Positions 8,047 to 16,275 of a stretch of 64,000 nucleotides of DNA are shown here, in pieces; within the stretch, counting starts at the first letter, position 1, and each line of letters opens with the position of its first letter. The notes under the pieces were generated by a model, which saw only the letters and a program-made list of their open reading frames with translations, had not been told where the DNA came from and ran no database searches. The stretch is taken from assembly GCA_963734365.1 (NCBI GenBank), contig CAVTGV010000004.1, forward strand, positions 1,065,561 through 1,129,560, in the 5' to 3' direction. Origin of the DNA: JACVRW01 sp963734365 (lineage in GTDB: Bacteria > Actinomycetota > Thermoleophilia > Solirubrobacterales > Thermoleophilaceae). The position numbers were made by a program, and so were the translations under genes.

Positions 8047-9204
8047 GTGACGCGTCCCGACAGTCTCTGGGTGGACCGCGAGCGCGACGCGGACGGCGGG
8101 CCGTTCTCGTCCGCCCGCTGGAACCGACAGGCCCGCGCAGCCCGGCCGCCCGCGACCGAGCCGGAGCGCCCGCCCGAGCCTCCGCGGCGGCGCCGCACTG
8201 GGCTGCTCCCGCTGGCGGCGCTGGCGATTGCCCTGGCCGCGCTGGCCCTGGGCGGGTTCGCGCTGCTCAGCGACGACGGCGGTTCCGGTTCGCTACCCGG
8301 CGCCGCGGACTCGCGCCCGGTCCCGGCCAGTGCGGTGAACCGCGTGTACGAGTCGGCGGGGCCGGGCGTGGTGTCGGTGCAGGCCGGATCGGCGTCCGGC
8401 ACGGGCTTCGTGGTCCGCTCCGACGGCACGATCGTGACCAACGCCCACGTGGTCGCCAACGCCAAGACGGCCACGGTCCGCTTCAACGACAGCGGCCGGC
8501 TGCTCAAGGCCGACGTGCTCGGCATCGACCCGTCGTCGGACCTGGCCGCGCTGCGGGTGGACGCCGGCAGCGTGGACAACCTCCGCCCCCTGCCGCTGGC
8601 CAACTCGAAGAGGGTGCGCGTGGGTGACCAGGTGATCGCCATCGGCCACCCGTTCGGCCTCGACCGCACGGCCACCGCCGGGATCGTGTCGGGCGTGGGC
8701 CGCGAGATCCAGGCTCCTGACGGCTTTCAGATCGAGGAGGCGATCCAGACCGACGCTCCCATCAATCCCGGCAACTCCGGCGGCCCACTGCTCGATGTGC
8801 GCGGGCGCGTGATCGGCGTGAACTCCCAGATCGCCACCGCGGGCAACCAGGGCAACGTCGGCATCGGGTTCGCCGTCTCGGCCAACACCGTCCGCGATGT
8901 GATCCCGCGACTGGCGCGCGGCGAGACGATCCGGCGCCCCTTCCTCGGCGTCACCACCACGCCCGATTCCCGCGGCGCGGGAGTCGTGGAGGTCGCCGCG
9001 GGCGGTCCGGCGGCGGACGCCGGCGTGCGGACGGGCGACGTGATCACGAGCGTCGACGGCCGCTCGGTGAGCGAGCCCGAGGACGTGTCCGAGGCGATCG
9101 CCGGCAAGAAGCCGGGTGAGCGGGTGGAGATCGAGCTCGTGCGCGACGGCGAGCCGCGCACCATCACCGTGACCCTGAGCGCACGACCGCAGCGAACCCC
9201 GTGA
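8047..9204 (+). CDS. Membrane-anchored HtrA/DegP-like serine protease with PDZ domain
   Basis: A 385-residue S1C protease. An N-terminal cytoplasmic Pro/Arg-rich region of about 50 residues precedes one membrane helix (about 53-74), so the protease faces outward. The catalytic triad is visible: H134 in TNAHVV, D165 in DPSSDLAALR and S244 in NPGNSGGPL. A single PDZ domain occupies about 285-380 (RPFLGVTT ... GVRTGDVITSVDG). The role is envelope protein quality control or regulated proteolysis. The GTG at 8047 follows the glycosyltransferase by 25 bp and the stop overlaps the next gene's GTG start by 4 bp (GTGA), so the protease and VWA protein are probably co-translated. Confidence 0.9.
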   Translation: MTRPDSLWVDRERDADGGPFSSARWNRQARAARPPATEPERPPEPPRRRRTGLLPLAALAIALAALALGGFALLSDDGGSGSLPGAADSRPVPASAVNRVYESAGPGVVSVQAGSASGTGFVVRSDGTIVTNAHVVANAKTATVRFNDSGRLLKADVLGIDPSSDLAALRVDAGSVDNLRPLPLANSKRVRVGDQVIAIGHPFGLDRTATAGIVSGVGREIQAPDGFQIEEAIQTDAPINPGNSGGPLLDVRGRVIGVNSQIATAGNQGNVGIGFAVSANTVRDVIPRLARGETIRRPFLGVTTTPDSRGAGVVEVAAGGPAADAGVRTGDVITSVDGRSVSEPEDVSEAIAGKKPGERVEIELVRDGEPRTITVTLSARPQRTP

Positions 9205-10196
9205 GCTTCCAGGCGCCCTGGTTTCTGCTGCTGCTGGCGCTGCTGCCGCTCGTGGTGGCCGGCTACCTGATCATCGACAGGCGCCGCGGCCGGGACGCGG
9301 AGCGCTTTGCCTCCGCGCGGCTGATGCCCTCCGTGGCGCCGGTCCGGCCCGGCATCCGGCGCCACCTCCCGCTCGCGGCCTACGCGCTGGCGCTGGCGAT
9401 CGGGGCGATCGCGCTGGCGCGGCCCGAGGCGACGGTGGCGGTGCCCGAGGAGCGCGCGGCGGTGGTGCTGGTTACCGACACCAGTGGCTCGATGCAGGCG
9501 CGCGACGTGGCTCCCTCCCGGATCACCGCTGTGCGCCGCGCGGCACTCGACTTCCTCGACCGCGCGCCCGGCGAGCTGAGGGTCGGAGCGGTGAGCTTCA
9601 ATCAGGCCGTCCAGGCGATCGAGCCGCCGCGTGCCGAGCGAGACCGCACCCGCGCCCTGATCGAGGGCCTGCGTCCCAGCGGCGGCACCGCCACCGGGAG
9701 CGGTCTGGCCGCCGCCCTGGGCCTGCTGGACCGCGCGCGCGACCAGCCGCCCGGCGCGGACGCCGCCGGCGGCCGGCGCGAGCGGGCTCCCCGCGAGCCC
9801 GCCGCCGTGATCCTGATCTCGGACGGAGCGGCCACCCACGGCCGCGACCCCCTGCCCGTGGCTCGCGAGGCCGCCCGGGCGCGTGTGCCGGTCTACACCG
9901 TCGCGCTCGGCACGGACTCGGGCAGCATCCAGGTCAAGCGCCCCGATGGCTCCACGGTGACCCGCCGGGTGCCGCCCGACCGCGACACGATGCGCCGGAT
10001 CGCCGCGATCAGCGGCGGCCGCACCTTCGCGGCCAACGCCGGGGACGAGCTCGCCTCGGTATACGAGCGGCTCGGCTCCCGTGTGGCCACCCGGGAGGAG
10101 CGCCGCCAGGTGACCTCGGCCTTCGCCGGCGGAGCGATCGTCCTGCTCATCCTGGGCGGCGCGCTCTCGCTGCGCTGGTTCGGGAGGCTGCCGTGA
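9201..10196 (+). CDS. BatA-like VWA-domain membrane protein (copy 1)
   Basis: A 331-residue protein with two N-terminal membrane helices (about 7-25 and 56-73), a VWA domain whose MIDAS motif is D93-T-S95-G-S97, and a C-terminal membrane helix (about 305-325) followed by a short tail. Metal-ion-dependent VWA domains of this type work with MoxR ATPases in assembling or activating envelope complexes. It is a clear paralogue of the VWA gene at 14126-15064: same length class, same MIDAS position, same RMVATxxERRxVTSAF-like C-terminal segment. Here the partner is an HtrA protease instead of MoxR/DUF58. GTG start, coupled to the protease stop. Confidence 0.85.
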   Translation: MSFQAPWFLLLLALLPLVVAGYLIIDRRRGRDAERFASARLMPSVAPVRPGIRRHLPLAAYALALAIGAIALARPEATVAVPEERAAVVLVTDTSGSMQARDVAPSRITAVRRAALDFLDRAPGELRVGAVSFNQAVQAIEPPRAERDRTRALIEGLRPSGGTATGSGLAAALGLLDRARDQPPGADAAGGRRERAPREPAAVILISDGAATHGRDPLPVAREAARARVPVYTVALGTDSGSIQVKRPDGSTVTRRVPPDRDTMRRIAAISGGRTFAANAGDELASVYERLGSRVATREERRQVTSAFAGGAIVLLILGGALSLRWFGRLP

Positions 10197-10218
10197 ACGG
10201 TCCACTAGGTTTCTGAAC

Positions 10219-10416
10219 GTGCGTCGGACGCGTGCCCTCATCCTGGTGGCCGTGGTGGTGGGCCTCGGCCTGCTCGCCAGCTCGGTTCAGGGGCTGGCCA
10301 AGCTCGACGGCCGCCTGGCGGCCAGCGACCGCGCCCGCGATGCCGTGGAGGTCAAGCAGGAACGACCGCCTGGCGGGCATCACCACTGTCCGTGGCGCGA
10401 CGATCGCCGCTCGTAG
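10219..10416 (+). CDS. Small single-pass membrane protein, 65 aa, with His/Cys-rich tail
   Basis: A short frame starting with GTG 22 bp after the VWA gene. It encodes MRRTRALILVAVVVGLGLL (basic start plus one membrane helix), a charged linker (KLDGRLAASDRARD) and a tail PPGGHHHCPWRDDRRS. The tail could bind a metal ion or heme, but nothing proves this. Support: sensible membrane topology, location directly behind an operon, and codon use like the neighbours. Against: its last 65 bp overlap the 3' end of the convergent histidine-kinase gene, and I do not recognise a family. Confidence 0.5.
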   Translation: MRRTRALILVAVVVGLGLLASSVQGLAKLDGRLAASDRARDAVEVKQERPPGGHHHCPWRDDRRS

Positions 10417-11464
10417 GCAGGCGCACCGACACCCGCAGGCCGCCCGCCTCGCGCGGCTCGATCACCACTTCACCGCCATGCGCCTCGCTCACGGCGCTGA
10501 CGATGGAGAGGCCCAGGCCGGCGCCGCGGCCGTCCGCACCCCGCTCGAGACGCTCGAAGGGCTGGGAGAGACGCGCCGCCGCGACGGGGCTGACCCTGGG
10601 CCCCGAGTTCTCGACACGCAGCTCGGCACAGCCGTCCCGGCCGCGCTGCGTCCGCACCGAGACGAAGCCGCCCGGGCGGTTGTAGCGCACTCCGTTCTCC
10701 ACGAGGTTGACCGCGAGGCGCTCGAGCAGGGCGCGATCGCCCTGCACCGGCGCGGGCTCGAGCGCCTGCTCGATCCGGACGCTCTGGGCGCCGGCCTCGC
10801 GCTCGGCGAGGCGCGCCGCGGCGGCCGCCGCCTTGGCCAGGTCGAGACCCTCCTCGCGCAGTAGGCCGCGCTGGCTGCGAGCGAGGATCAGCAGGCTGGT
10901 GAGCAGGGCCTCGGTGCGCCGGCTCGCCTCGATCACGGAGGCAGCCATCTCGCGCAGCTCTTCCACGTCGGGCTCGGGATTGGCGAGCGCCACCTCCGCC
11001 TCGGAGCGGATCACCGTGAGCGGGCTGCGCAGCTCGTGGCTGGCGTTGGCCACGAAGCGCCGCTGTGCCTCGAACGAGTCGGCGAGCCGATCGAGCATCT
11101 CGTTCAGCGTCTCGCCGAGCTCGCGCAGGTCGTCATGCGGCCCGGTCACCTCGATGCGCTCGGACAGGCGCTCGTCGGAGACACGGCGGGCGGTGCCGGT
11201 GATGCGCCGCACCGGCGCGAGCATGCGGCCCGCCACCGCCCAGCCCACGGCCGCGGCCAGCAGGAGGATGCCGGCGAAGGCGACGAGGTACTGGAAGCGC
11301 ACCTCCCCGAGCGCCTCGTTGGCGAGCCCGTCGGGGAGCGTCCGGTCGAAGTGGCGGCCGAGCAGCCAGTAGCTCACCAGCAGGATCAGGCCGGTGGACA
11401 CCCCCACGAGCAGCGCGTAGAGCCCCGTGAGCCGCGCCCGGACCGTTGTGCGCAGGCCCTTCAC
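10352..11464 (-). CDS. Two-component sensor histidine kinase
   Basis: A 370-residue membrane kinase: two membrane helices (about 14-35 and 58-79) around a very short external loop of ~22 residues, a HAMP linker, the dimerisation/phosphoacceptor helix with H143 in SHELRSPLT, and a HATPase domain with an N-box (NLVENGVRYN) and a G2 box (GRGAGLGLSI). The usual DxGxG box is replaced by VENSGPRV, a variation seen in some actinobacterial kinases. The small sensor loop suggests sensing within or close to the membrane. I chose the GTG at 11464, which overlaps the response-regulator stop by 4 bp; longer upstream frames run antisense through the regulator gene. Confidence 0.9.
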   Translation of the reverse strand: MKGLRTTVRARLTGLYALLVGVSTGLILLVSYWLLGRHFDRTLPDGLANEALGEVRFQYLVAFAGILLLAAAVGWAVAGRMLAPVRRITGTARRVSDERLSERIEVTGPHDDLRELGETLNEMLDRLADSFEAQRRFVANASHELRSPLTVIRSEAEVALANPEPDVEELREMAASVIEASRRTEALLTSLLILARSQRGLLREEGLDLAKAAAAAARLAEREAGAQSVRIEQALEPAPVQGDRALLERLAVNLVENGVRYNRPGGFVSVRTQRGRDGCAELRVENSGPRVSPVAAARLSQPFERLERGADGRGAGLGLSIVSAVSEAHGGEVVIEPREAGGLRVSVRLPTSGDRRATDSGDARQAVVPA

Positions 11465-12114
11465 ACCCGGTAGCCCGAGCCCTTGACCGTCTCCACCAGC
11501 TGGGGCTCGCCGAGCTTGCGGCGCAGCCGCAGCACGGTCATGCGCACCGAGTTGGTGAACGGATCGGCGTTCTCGTCCCACACGCGCTCCACCAGCTCGT
11601 CGTTGGACACCACGCCGCCGGCGGCGGACATCAGCGTCTCGAGCACCGCGAACTCCTTGGGAGTCAGGTCGATCGCGCGTCCGGCGCGGGTCACGGCGTG
11701 GCGCACGGGATCGAGCTCCACGTCTCCGGCGCGCAGCATCGGCGGCCGGGGCGGGTGGGCGCGGCGGGCGAGGGCGTGCAGGCGGGCCACGAGCTCGGCG
11801 AAGGCGAAGGGCTTGTGCATGTAGTCGTCGGCACCCAGCGAGAGCCCGTCCACCACCTGCTCGAGGCCCGACGAGGCGGTGAGCATCAGCACGCGGCTGT
11901 CGCTCTCCTCGCTGCGCAGCGCGCGGCACACGTCGTCGCCGTGGAGCACCGGCAGGTCGCGGTCGAGCACCAGCACGTCGTAGGGGTTGAGCCGGGCCTT
12001 GTCGAGCGCCTCGGCGCCGTCGTAGGCCACGTCGACCGCCATTCCCTCGCGCCGCAGGCCACGCGCCACCGCGTCGGCCACCCGGCGCTCGTCCTCCGCC
12101 ACGAGCACGCGCAC
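11461..12114 (-). CDS. OmpR-family DNA-binding response regulator
   Basis: A 217-residue response regulator. The receiver domain has the acidic pocket (ED near residues 7-8), phosphoacceptor D51 in LVLDRDLP, T79 and K101 in MHKPF. The C-terminal winged-helix DNA-binding domain includes LTPKEFAVLETL and the wing SVRMTVLRLRRKLGE followed by KGSGYRV, which places it firmly in the OmpR/PhoB group. GTG start. It is the first gene of a two-gene operon with the kinase, transcribed towards the first VWA block and divergent from moxR across a 60-bp spacer, so control of the flanking envelope genes is a reasonable guess. Confidence 0.93.
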   Translation of the reverse strand: MRVLVAEDERRVADAVARGLRREGMAVDVAYDGAEALDKARLNPYDVLVLDRDLPVLHGDDVCRALRSEESDSRVLMLTASSGLEQVVDGLSLGADDYMHKPFAFAELVARLHALARRAHPPRPPMLRAGDVELDPVRHAVTRAGRAIDLTPKEFAVLETLMSAAGGVVSNDELVERVWDENADPFTNSVRMTVLRLRRKLGEPQLVETVKGSGYRV

Positions 12115-12174
12115 GCAGTTCAGGTTAGTGAGCCGTTATGCGCCGGTGACAAGCGGGGGCCTAGGTTGGCGGCC

Positions 12175-13194
12175 ATGAGCGAGAACGGCACGCACGACGA
12201 GGCGAGGGAGGCGCTCGAGGGCGCCCTGTACGAGATCAAGCGCGTGATCATCGGCCAGGACGCGATGCTCGAGCGGGTGATGGTGGCGCTGCTCACAGGC
12301 GGCCACGTGCTGCTCGAGGGCGTGCCCGGCCTGGCCAAGACACTCACCATCAAGACGCTCGCCTCCGCGGTGGGGGGCAGCTTCCGGCGCATCCAGTTCA
12401 CGCCCGACCTCGTGCCCTCGGACCTCGTGGGCACGCGCATCTTCCGGCCCGACAGCGCGAAGTTCGACACCGAGCTCGGACCCGTGTTCGCCAACTTCCT
12501 GCTGGCGGACGAGATCAACCGCGCTCCGGCCAAGGTCCAGTCCGCGCTGCTCGAAGTGATGCAGGAGCAGCAGGTCACGATCGGCGGCGAGAGCTACCCG
12601 GTACCGCTTCCCTTCCTGGTGCTCGCCACCCAGAACCCGATCGAGTCCGAGGGCACGTATCCGCTGCCCGAGGCGCAGGTCGACCGCTTCCTCATGAAGA
12701 TCCTCGTGGACTACCCCGCCCCGGGCGACGAGGCCGCCGTGGTCGAGAGCTCGCTCTCCCAGGCCACCGACATCGAGGTGAGGCTGACGGTCGACGACCT
12801 GCTGCGCTTCCGCGTCGCGGTGCGCGACGTGTTCGTCGACCGCGAGTCGATCGAGTACGCCGTGGCCCTCGCCGACGCCACCCGGCGTCCGGGCCACTAC
12901 GGCCTGGCCGACGTGGAGGGCCATCTGAGCTATGGAGCGAGCCCACGCGGGCCGATCGGGCTCGTACAGTCGGCCCGGGCACTGGCGCTCCTGCGCGGCA
13001 GGCGCCACGTGCTGGCGGGCGACATACGTGATCTCGCCCCCGAGGTGCTTCGCCACCGGCTGGTGCTGAGCTACGAGGGGCTGAGCGACGGCGTGTCCGC
13101 CGACTCGCTGCTCGAGCAGGTCCTCGAGGCGGTGCCCGAGCCCGACTTCGAGCGGGGCACAGGCGGGGAGCCCGGGGAGCCGCTCGCGGCGTGA
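12175..13194 (+). CDS. MoxR-family AAA+ ATPase
   Basis: A 339-residue AAA+ ATPase with Walker A GVPGLAKT at 49-56, Walker B/sensor segment LLADEINRAPAKVQSALLE, and the family-specific EGTYPLPEAQVDRF. MoxR proteins act as chaperone-like ATPases that insert cofactors or remodel VWA-containing partners. It is the first gene of a tightly coupled operon (4-bp GTGA overlaps with the DUF58 gene and then the VWA gene), the standard moxR-DUF58-batA arrangement. The ATG at 12175 fits the family start (GALYEIKRVIIGQ follows). Confidence 0.93.
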   Translation: MSENGTHDEAREALEGALYEIKRVIIGQDAMLERVMVALLTGGHVLLEGVPGLAKTLTIKTLASAVGGSFRRIQFTPDLVPSDLVGTRIFRPDSAKFDTELGPVFANFLLADEINRAPAKVQSALLEVMQEQQVTIGGESYPVPLPFLVLATQNPIESEGTYPLPEAQVDRFLMKILVDYPAPGDEAAVVESSLSQATDIEVRLTVDDLLRFRVAVRDVFVDRESIEYAVALADATRRPGHYGLADVEGHLSYGASPRGPIGLVQSARALALLRGRRHVLAGDIRDLAPEVLRHRLVLSYEGLSDGVSADSLLEQVLEAVPEPDFERGTGGEPGEPLAA

Positions 13195-14129
13195 GGCTGT
13201 CCGTGCGCCAGGGCCCGGGCTCCGGCCCGGCGGGTCTGTCGGCGCCGGCCGGGCGCCAGGGCGGCGGATCGGTGCCCGGCGCGCTGGTCAAGGCCCTCGA
13301 CCTCGCCTTCGTGCGCCGGGCGGGGGGCGTGCTCGCGGGCGAGTACCGCGGCACCGGCGTGGGCAGCGGGACCGAGCTCGCTCAGCTTCGCCCCTACCAG
13401 CCCGGCGACGACGTGCGCCAGCTGGACCCGTCCGCCACGGCCCGCACCGGTGTTCCCCATGTGCGCGAGCACGTGCCCGAGCGCATGCTCACGGTGTGGC
13501 TGGCGGTGGATCTTTCCGCCTCGATGGCGTTCGGCACCGCCGAGCGGCTCAAGAGCGACGTGGTCGAGGGCGTGGTCGACGTGGTCGGGACGCTCGCGGT
13601 GCGCCGCGGAGGGAAGGTGGGAATGGTCACCTTCGGGGCGCCGGTCACCCGGCTCCTGCCGCCACGCGGCGGGCGCGGTGCGCGCGTGGGACTCCAGCGC
13701 GCGCTGTCCGAGGGCGTGGCCACGGACGGCTCCGGCGGCGAGCCGCTCGACGCGACCATCGTCCGGATCGGACGGCTGGCCCGGCTGGCCAGCCTGGTGG
13801 TGATCGTCTCCGACTTCGGCGATCCTCCTGACGAGTGGGCCAGGCCCCTGGCCGCCCTGGCGGCGCGGCACACCGTCCTGGCGCTCGAGATCCGCGACCC
13901 GCGTGAGGACGCCCTGCCCGACGTGGGACGGGTGGCCATGGTCGACCCGGAGACCGGCCGGCGAGTGGAGGTCGACACCCGCAGCCGCCGGCTGCGCGAG
14001 AGCTTCGCCGCGGCGGCCGCCGAGAAGCGTGCCGGAATAGCGCAGGCGCTGCGGCGCGCCGGGGCCGGGCACGTCGTGCTGTCCACCGAGGGCTCCTGGG
14101 CCCGTGCGCTGGGACGGGGCCTGCGGTGA
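13191..14129 (+). CDS. DUF58 (VWA-like) protein of a MoxR operon
   Basis: A 312-residue protein carrying the DUF58 hallmark ELAQLRPYQPGDDVRQLD then PSATARTG, and a VWA-type Rossmann fold with D107 in AVDLSASMAFG. It has no convincing membrane helix, unlike longer members of the family. The N-terminal 30 residues are Gly/Pro-rich and probably disordered. It starts at a GTG overlapping the moxR stop (GTGA) and ends overlapping the next GTG, so the three proteins are likely made in fixed ratio and function together. Confidence 0.88.
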   Translation: MRLSVRQGPGSGPAGLSAPAGRQGGGSVPGALVKALDLAFVRRAGGVLAGEYRGTGVGSGTELAQLRPYQPGDDVRQLDPSATARTGVPHVREHVPERMLTVWLAVDLSASMAFGTAERLKSDVVEGVVDVVGTLAVRRGGKVGMVTFGAPVTRLLPPRGGRGARVGLQRALSEGVATDGSGGEPLDATIVRIGRLARLASLVVIVSDFGDPPDEWARPLAALAARHTVLALEIRDPREDALPDVGRVAMVDPETGRRVEVDTRSRRLRESFAAAAAEKRAGIAQALRRAGAGHVVLSTEGSWARALGRGLR

Positions 14130-15064
14130 GCTTTGCCTCTCCCCTCTGGCTGGCCGCTCTGGCGCTCGTGCCGCTGCTGCTCGGTCTCTATGTACTGGGA
14201 AGGCGCCGCGCTCGCCGCTATGCCATCCGCTTTCCGGGGGTGCCGACGCTGGCGGCGCTCGTGCCGGCCTCAGGCGCCTGGCGGCGCCGCGTGCCGCTGG
14301 GGCTCTTCCTCGCTTCGCTCGCGGTGCTGGCCCTCGCGCTGGCCCGCCCGCACACCACCGTCGCCGTGCCCAGTGAGCAGGCCACGGTGATCCTGGTGAC
14401 CGACGTGTCGCGCTCGATGCTGGCCGACGACGTGGACCCCAACCGCCTCGAGGCCGCGCGCTCGGCGGCCAAGAACTTTCTCGACCAGATTCCCGACGAA
14501 GCGCGCGTGGGAGCGGTCGCGTTCTCGGAGCAGCCACACACGATCGAGCCGCCCACCGACGACCACGACGACGTGGAGGCGATGATCGATTCGCTGTCGG
14601 CCGACGGCGGCACCGCCACCGGCGACGGCCTGGCCGCCGCGCTGAAGCTCATCGACGGGCGCGGCAAGAACCGCGCTCCGGCGGCCATCGTGCTCCTCTC
14701 CGACGGCAAGGCCACCACCGGCCGCGACCCGCTGCCCGTGGCCCGCCAGGCCAAGCGACTGGGCATCCCGATCAACACGGTGGCCCTGGGCAGCCGCGGC
14801 GCCGTGATCACCACGCCGAGCGGCGCGCTGCTCGCCGTGCCCCCCGATCCGGAGACGATGCGCCGCATCGCGGAGATCTCCGGCGGCCGCGACTACCAGG
14901 CCGACGACGCCGGCGACCTCGGCGAGATCTACAAGCAGCTCGGCTCGCGGGTGGCCACCAAGAAGGAACGTCGCGAGGTGACCTCGGCCTTTGCGGCCGG
15001 CGGGGTGCTGCTGCTGCTGGCGGCCGCGGGGCTGGGGCTGCGGGCTACGGCGCGGCTGCCCTGA
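14126..15064 (+). CDS. BatA-like VWA-domain membrane protein (copy 2)
   Basis: A 312-residue protein with N-terminal membrane helices (about 7-25 and 56-74), a VWA domain with MIDAS D93-V-S95-R-S97 and a C-terminal membrane helix (about 287-306). It is the third gene of the moxR operon and a paralogue of the VWA gene at 9201-10196: both share TATGxGLAAAL, the GRDPLPVAR segment, and PDxxTMRRIAxISGGR. The copies have diverged at the protein level, so the duplication is not recent. The gene ends 9 bp before the tRNA gene on the other strand. Confidence 0.88.
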   Translation: MSFASPLWLAALALVPLLLGLYVLGRRRARRYAIRFPGVPTLAALVPASGAWRRRVPLGLFLASLAVLALALARPHTTVAVPSEQATVILVTDVSRSMLADDVDPNRLEAARSAAKNFLDQIPDEARVGAVAFSEQPHTIEPPTDDHDDVEAMIDSLSADGGTATGDGLAAALKLIDGRGKNRAPAAIVLLSDGKATTGRDPLPVARQAKRLGIPINTVALGSRGAVITTPSGALLAVPPDPETMRRIAEISGGRDYQADDAGDLGEIYKQLGSRVATKKERREVTSAFAAGGVLLLLAAAGLGLRATARLP

Positions 15065-15073
15065 CCGATTCAG

Positions 15074-15146
<73 letters not shown>

Positions 15147-15165
15147 ATGAAAAACCACGATAGAT

Positions 15166-15206
15166 GAAAAGCTCCCGATCGCTCAGGGCGCGGCCGGGAT
15201 CGGGAG
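15166..15206 (-). terminator. Rho-independent terminator downstream of rpoD
   Basis: On the minus strand a perfect 9-bp stem, CTCCCGATC (complement of 198-206 region at 15198-15206) with GATCGGGAG (15172-15180), encloses a 17-nt GC-rich loop and is followed by CTTTTCATC. It begins one base after the rpoD stop codon and separates rpoD from tRNA-Asn. Confidence 0.75.
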
Positions 15207-15207
15207 G

Positions 15208-16203
15208 TCAGGGCTCGTCGGTCGTCCCGGCCAGCCGGTCCGCCCCGCCGGAGCTCTTGAGCATCGCCAGAGTCTTGGACTCGATCTGGCGTACGCGCTC
15301 ACGGGTGACGCCCACCTCTTGGCCGATGTCCTCCAGGGTCATCGGACCCTTGTCGCCCAGCCCGTAGCGCAGCTCGATCACCTTGCGCTCACGCCAGCCC
15401 AGCGAGTCGAGCACCTTGAGGAGGTCCTTGTCGCGGATGCGGTTGGCCACGATCTCCAGCGGACGGTCGGTGGCCGCGTCCTCGATGAAGTCTCCGAGGG
15501 AGGCGTCGCCGTCCTCGCCGCCCACCGGCGCCTCGAGCGAGACCGGCTCCTGGCCGAGCTTCAGGATCTCCTCGACCTTCTTGGCCGGCATCTCCACCAG
15601 GTCGCCGATCTCCTCCGGCGTGGGCTCGCGGTTGTTCTTCTGGAGCAGCGACCGCTTGGCCCGGGCCACGCGATTCATCCGCTCCACCATGTGCACGGGG
15701 ATGCGGATCGTGCGTGACTGGTCGGCGAGTGCGCGGGTGATGGCCTGCCGGATCCACCAGGTCGCATAGGTGGAGAACTTGAAGCCGCGGCGCCAGTCGA
15801 ACTTCTCCACCGCGCGGATGAGCCCGAGGTTGCCCTCCTGGATGAGGTCGAGCAGCGTCAGGCCCCGTCCCGTGTAGCGCTTGGCGATCGACACCACCAG
15901 CCGCAGGTTGGCCTCGATCAGCGAGTTCTTGGCCGACATGTCGTTCTGCTCGATGCGCTTGGCCAGCCGAACCTCGTCCTCCCGGGTGAGCAGTGGCACT
16001 CGGCCGATCGAGCGCAGATACAGCCGAACGGCGTCCTCGGCGCCCTGCTCGGGGGGCGCGACGGGCACCCCTGCAGTGACCACGCCGCCCGCGTCGTAGA
16101 GATCTTCGGATTCGCGCTCCCCGTTTTCTGCGTCGGCGGGGGACGCAGCGTCGGAGTCCTCCTGGGGGTCGGAGGAGCCGTTCAGGGGAAGGCGCTCATC
16201 CAT
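15208..16203 (-). CDS. rpoD: Principal RNA polymerase sigma factor (sigma-70/RpoD)
   Basis: A 331-residue sigma-70 factor. After an acidic, probably disordered N-terminus of about 60 residues come region 1.2 (RLYLRSIGRVPLLTREDEV), region 2 with the core-binding and -10 recognition segment (GLTLLDLIQEGNLGLIRAVE, KFSTYATWWIRQAI), region 3 and region 4.2 (MTLEDIGQEVGVTRERVRQI). Region 2.4/2.3 is of the housekeeping type, and no long region 1.1 is present, as in other short actinobacterial principal sigma factors. It sits behind dnaG, the classic macromolecular-synthesis gene order, with its own hairpin terminator. A 72-bp gap to dnaG could hold a second promoter; I see no clear one. Confidence 0.95.
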   Translation of the reverse strand: MDERLPLNGSSDPQEDSDAASPADAENGERESEDLYDAGGVVTAGVPVAPPEQGAEDAVRLYLRSIGRVPLLTREDEVRLAKRIEQNDMSAKNSLIEANLRLVVSIAKRYTGRGLTLLDLIQEGNLGLIRAVEKFDWRRGFKFSTYATWWIRQAITRALADQSRTIRIPVHMVERMNRVARAKRSLLQKNNREPTPEEIGDLVEMPAKKVEEILKLGQEPVSLEAPVGGEDGDASLGDFIEDAATDRPLEIVANRIRDKDLLKVLDSLGWRERKVIELRYGLGDKGPMTLEDIGQEVGVTRERVRQIESKTLAMLKSSGGADRLAGTTDEP

Positions 16204-16275
16204 GGCCGATAGCGCTCACGGTTGTGGTCCAAGGGGGGCGTTCACACCCGCAGCGATGCGTCAAGGGTAACCATT

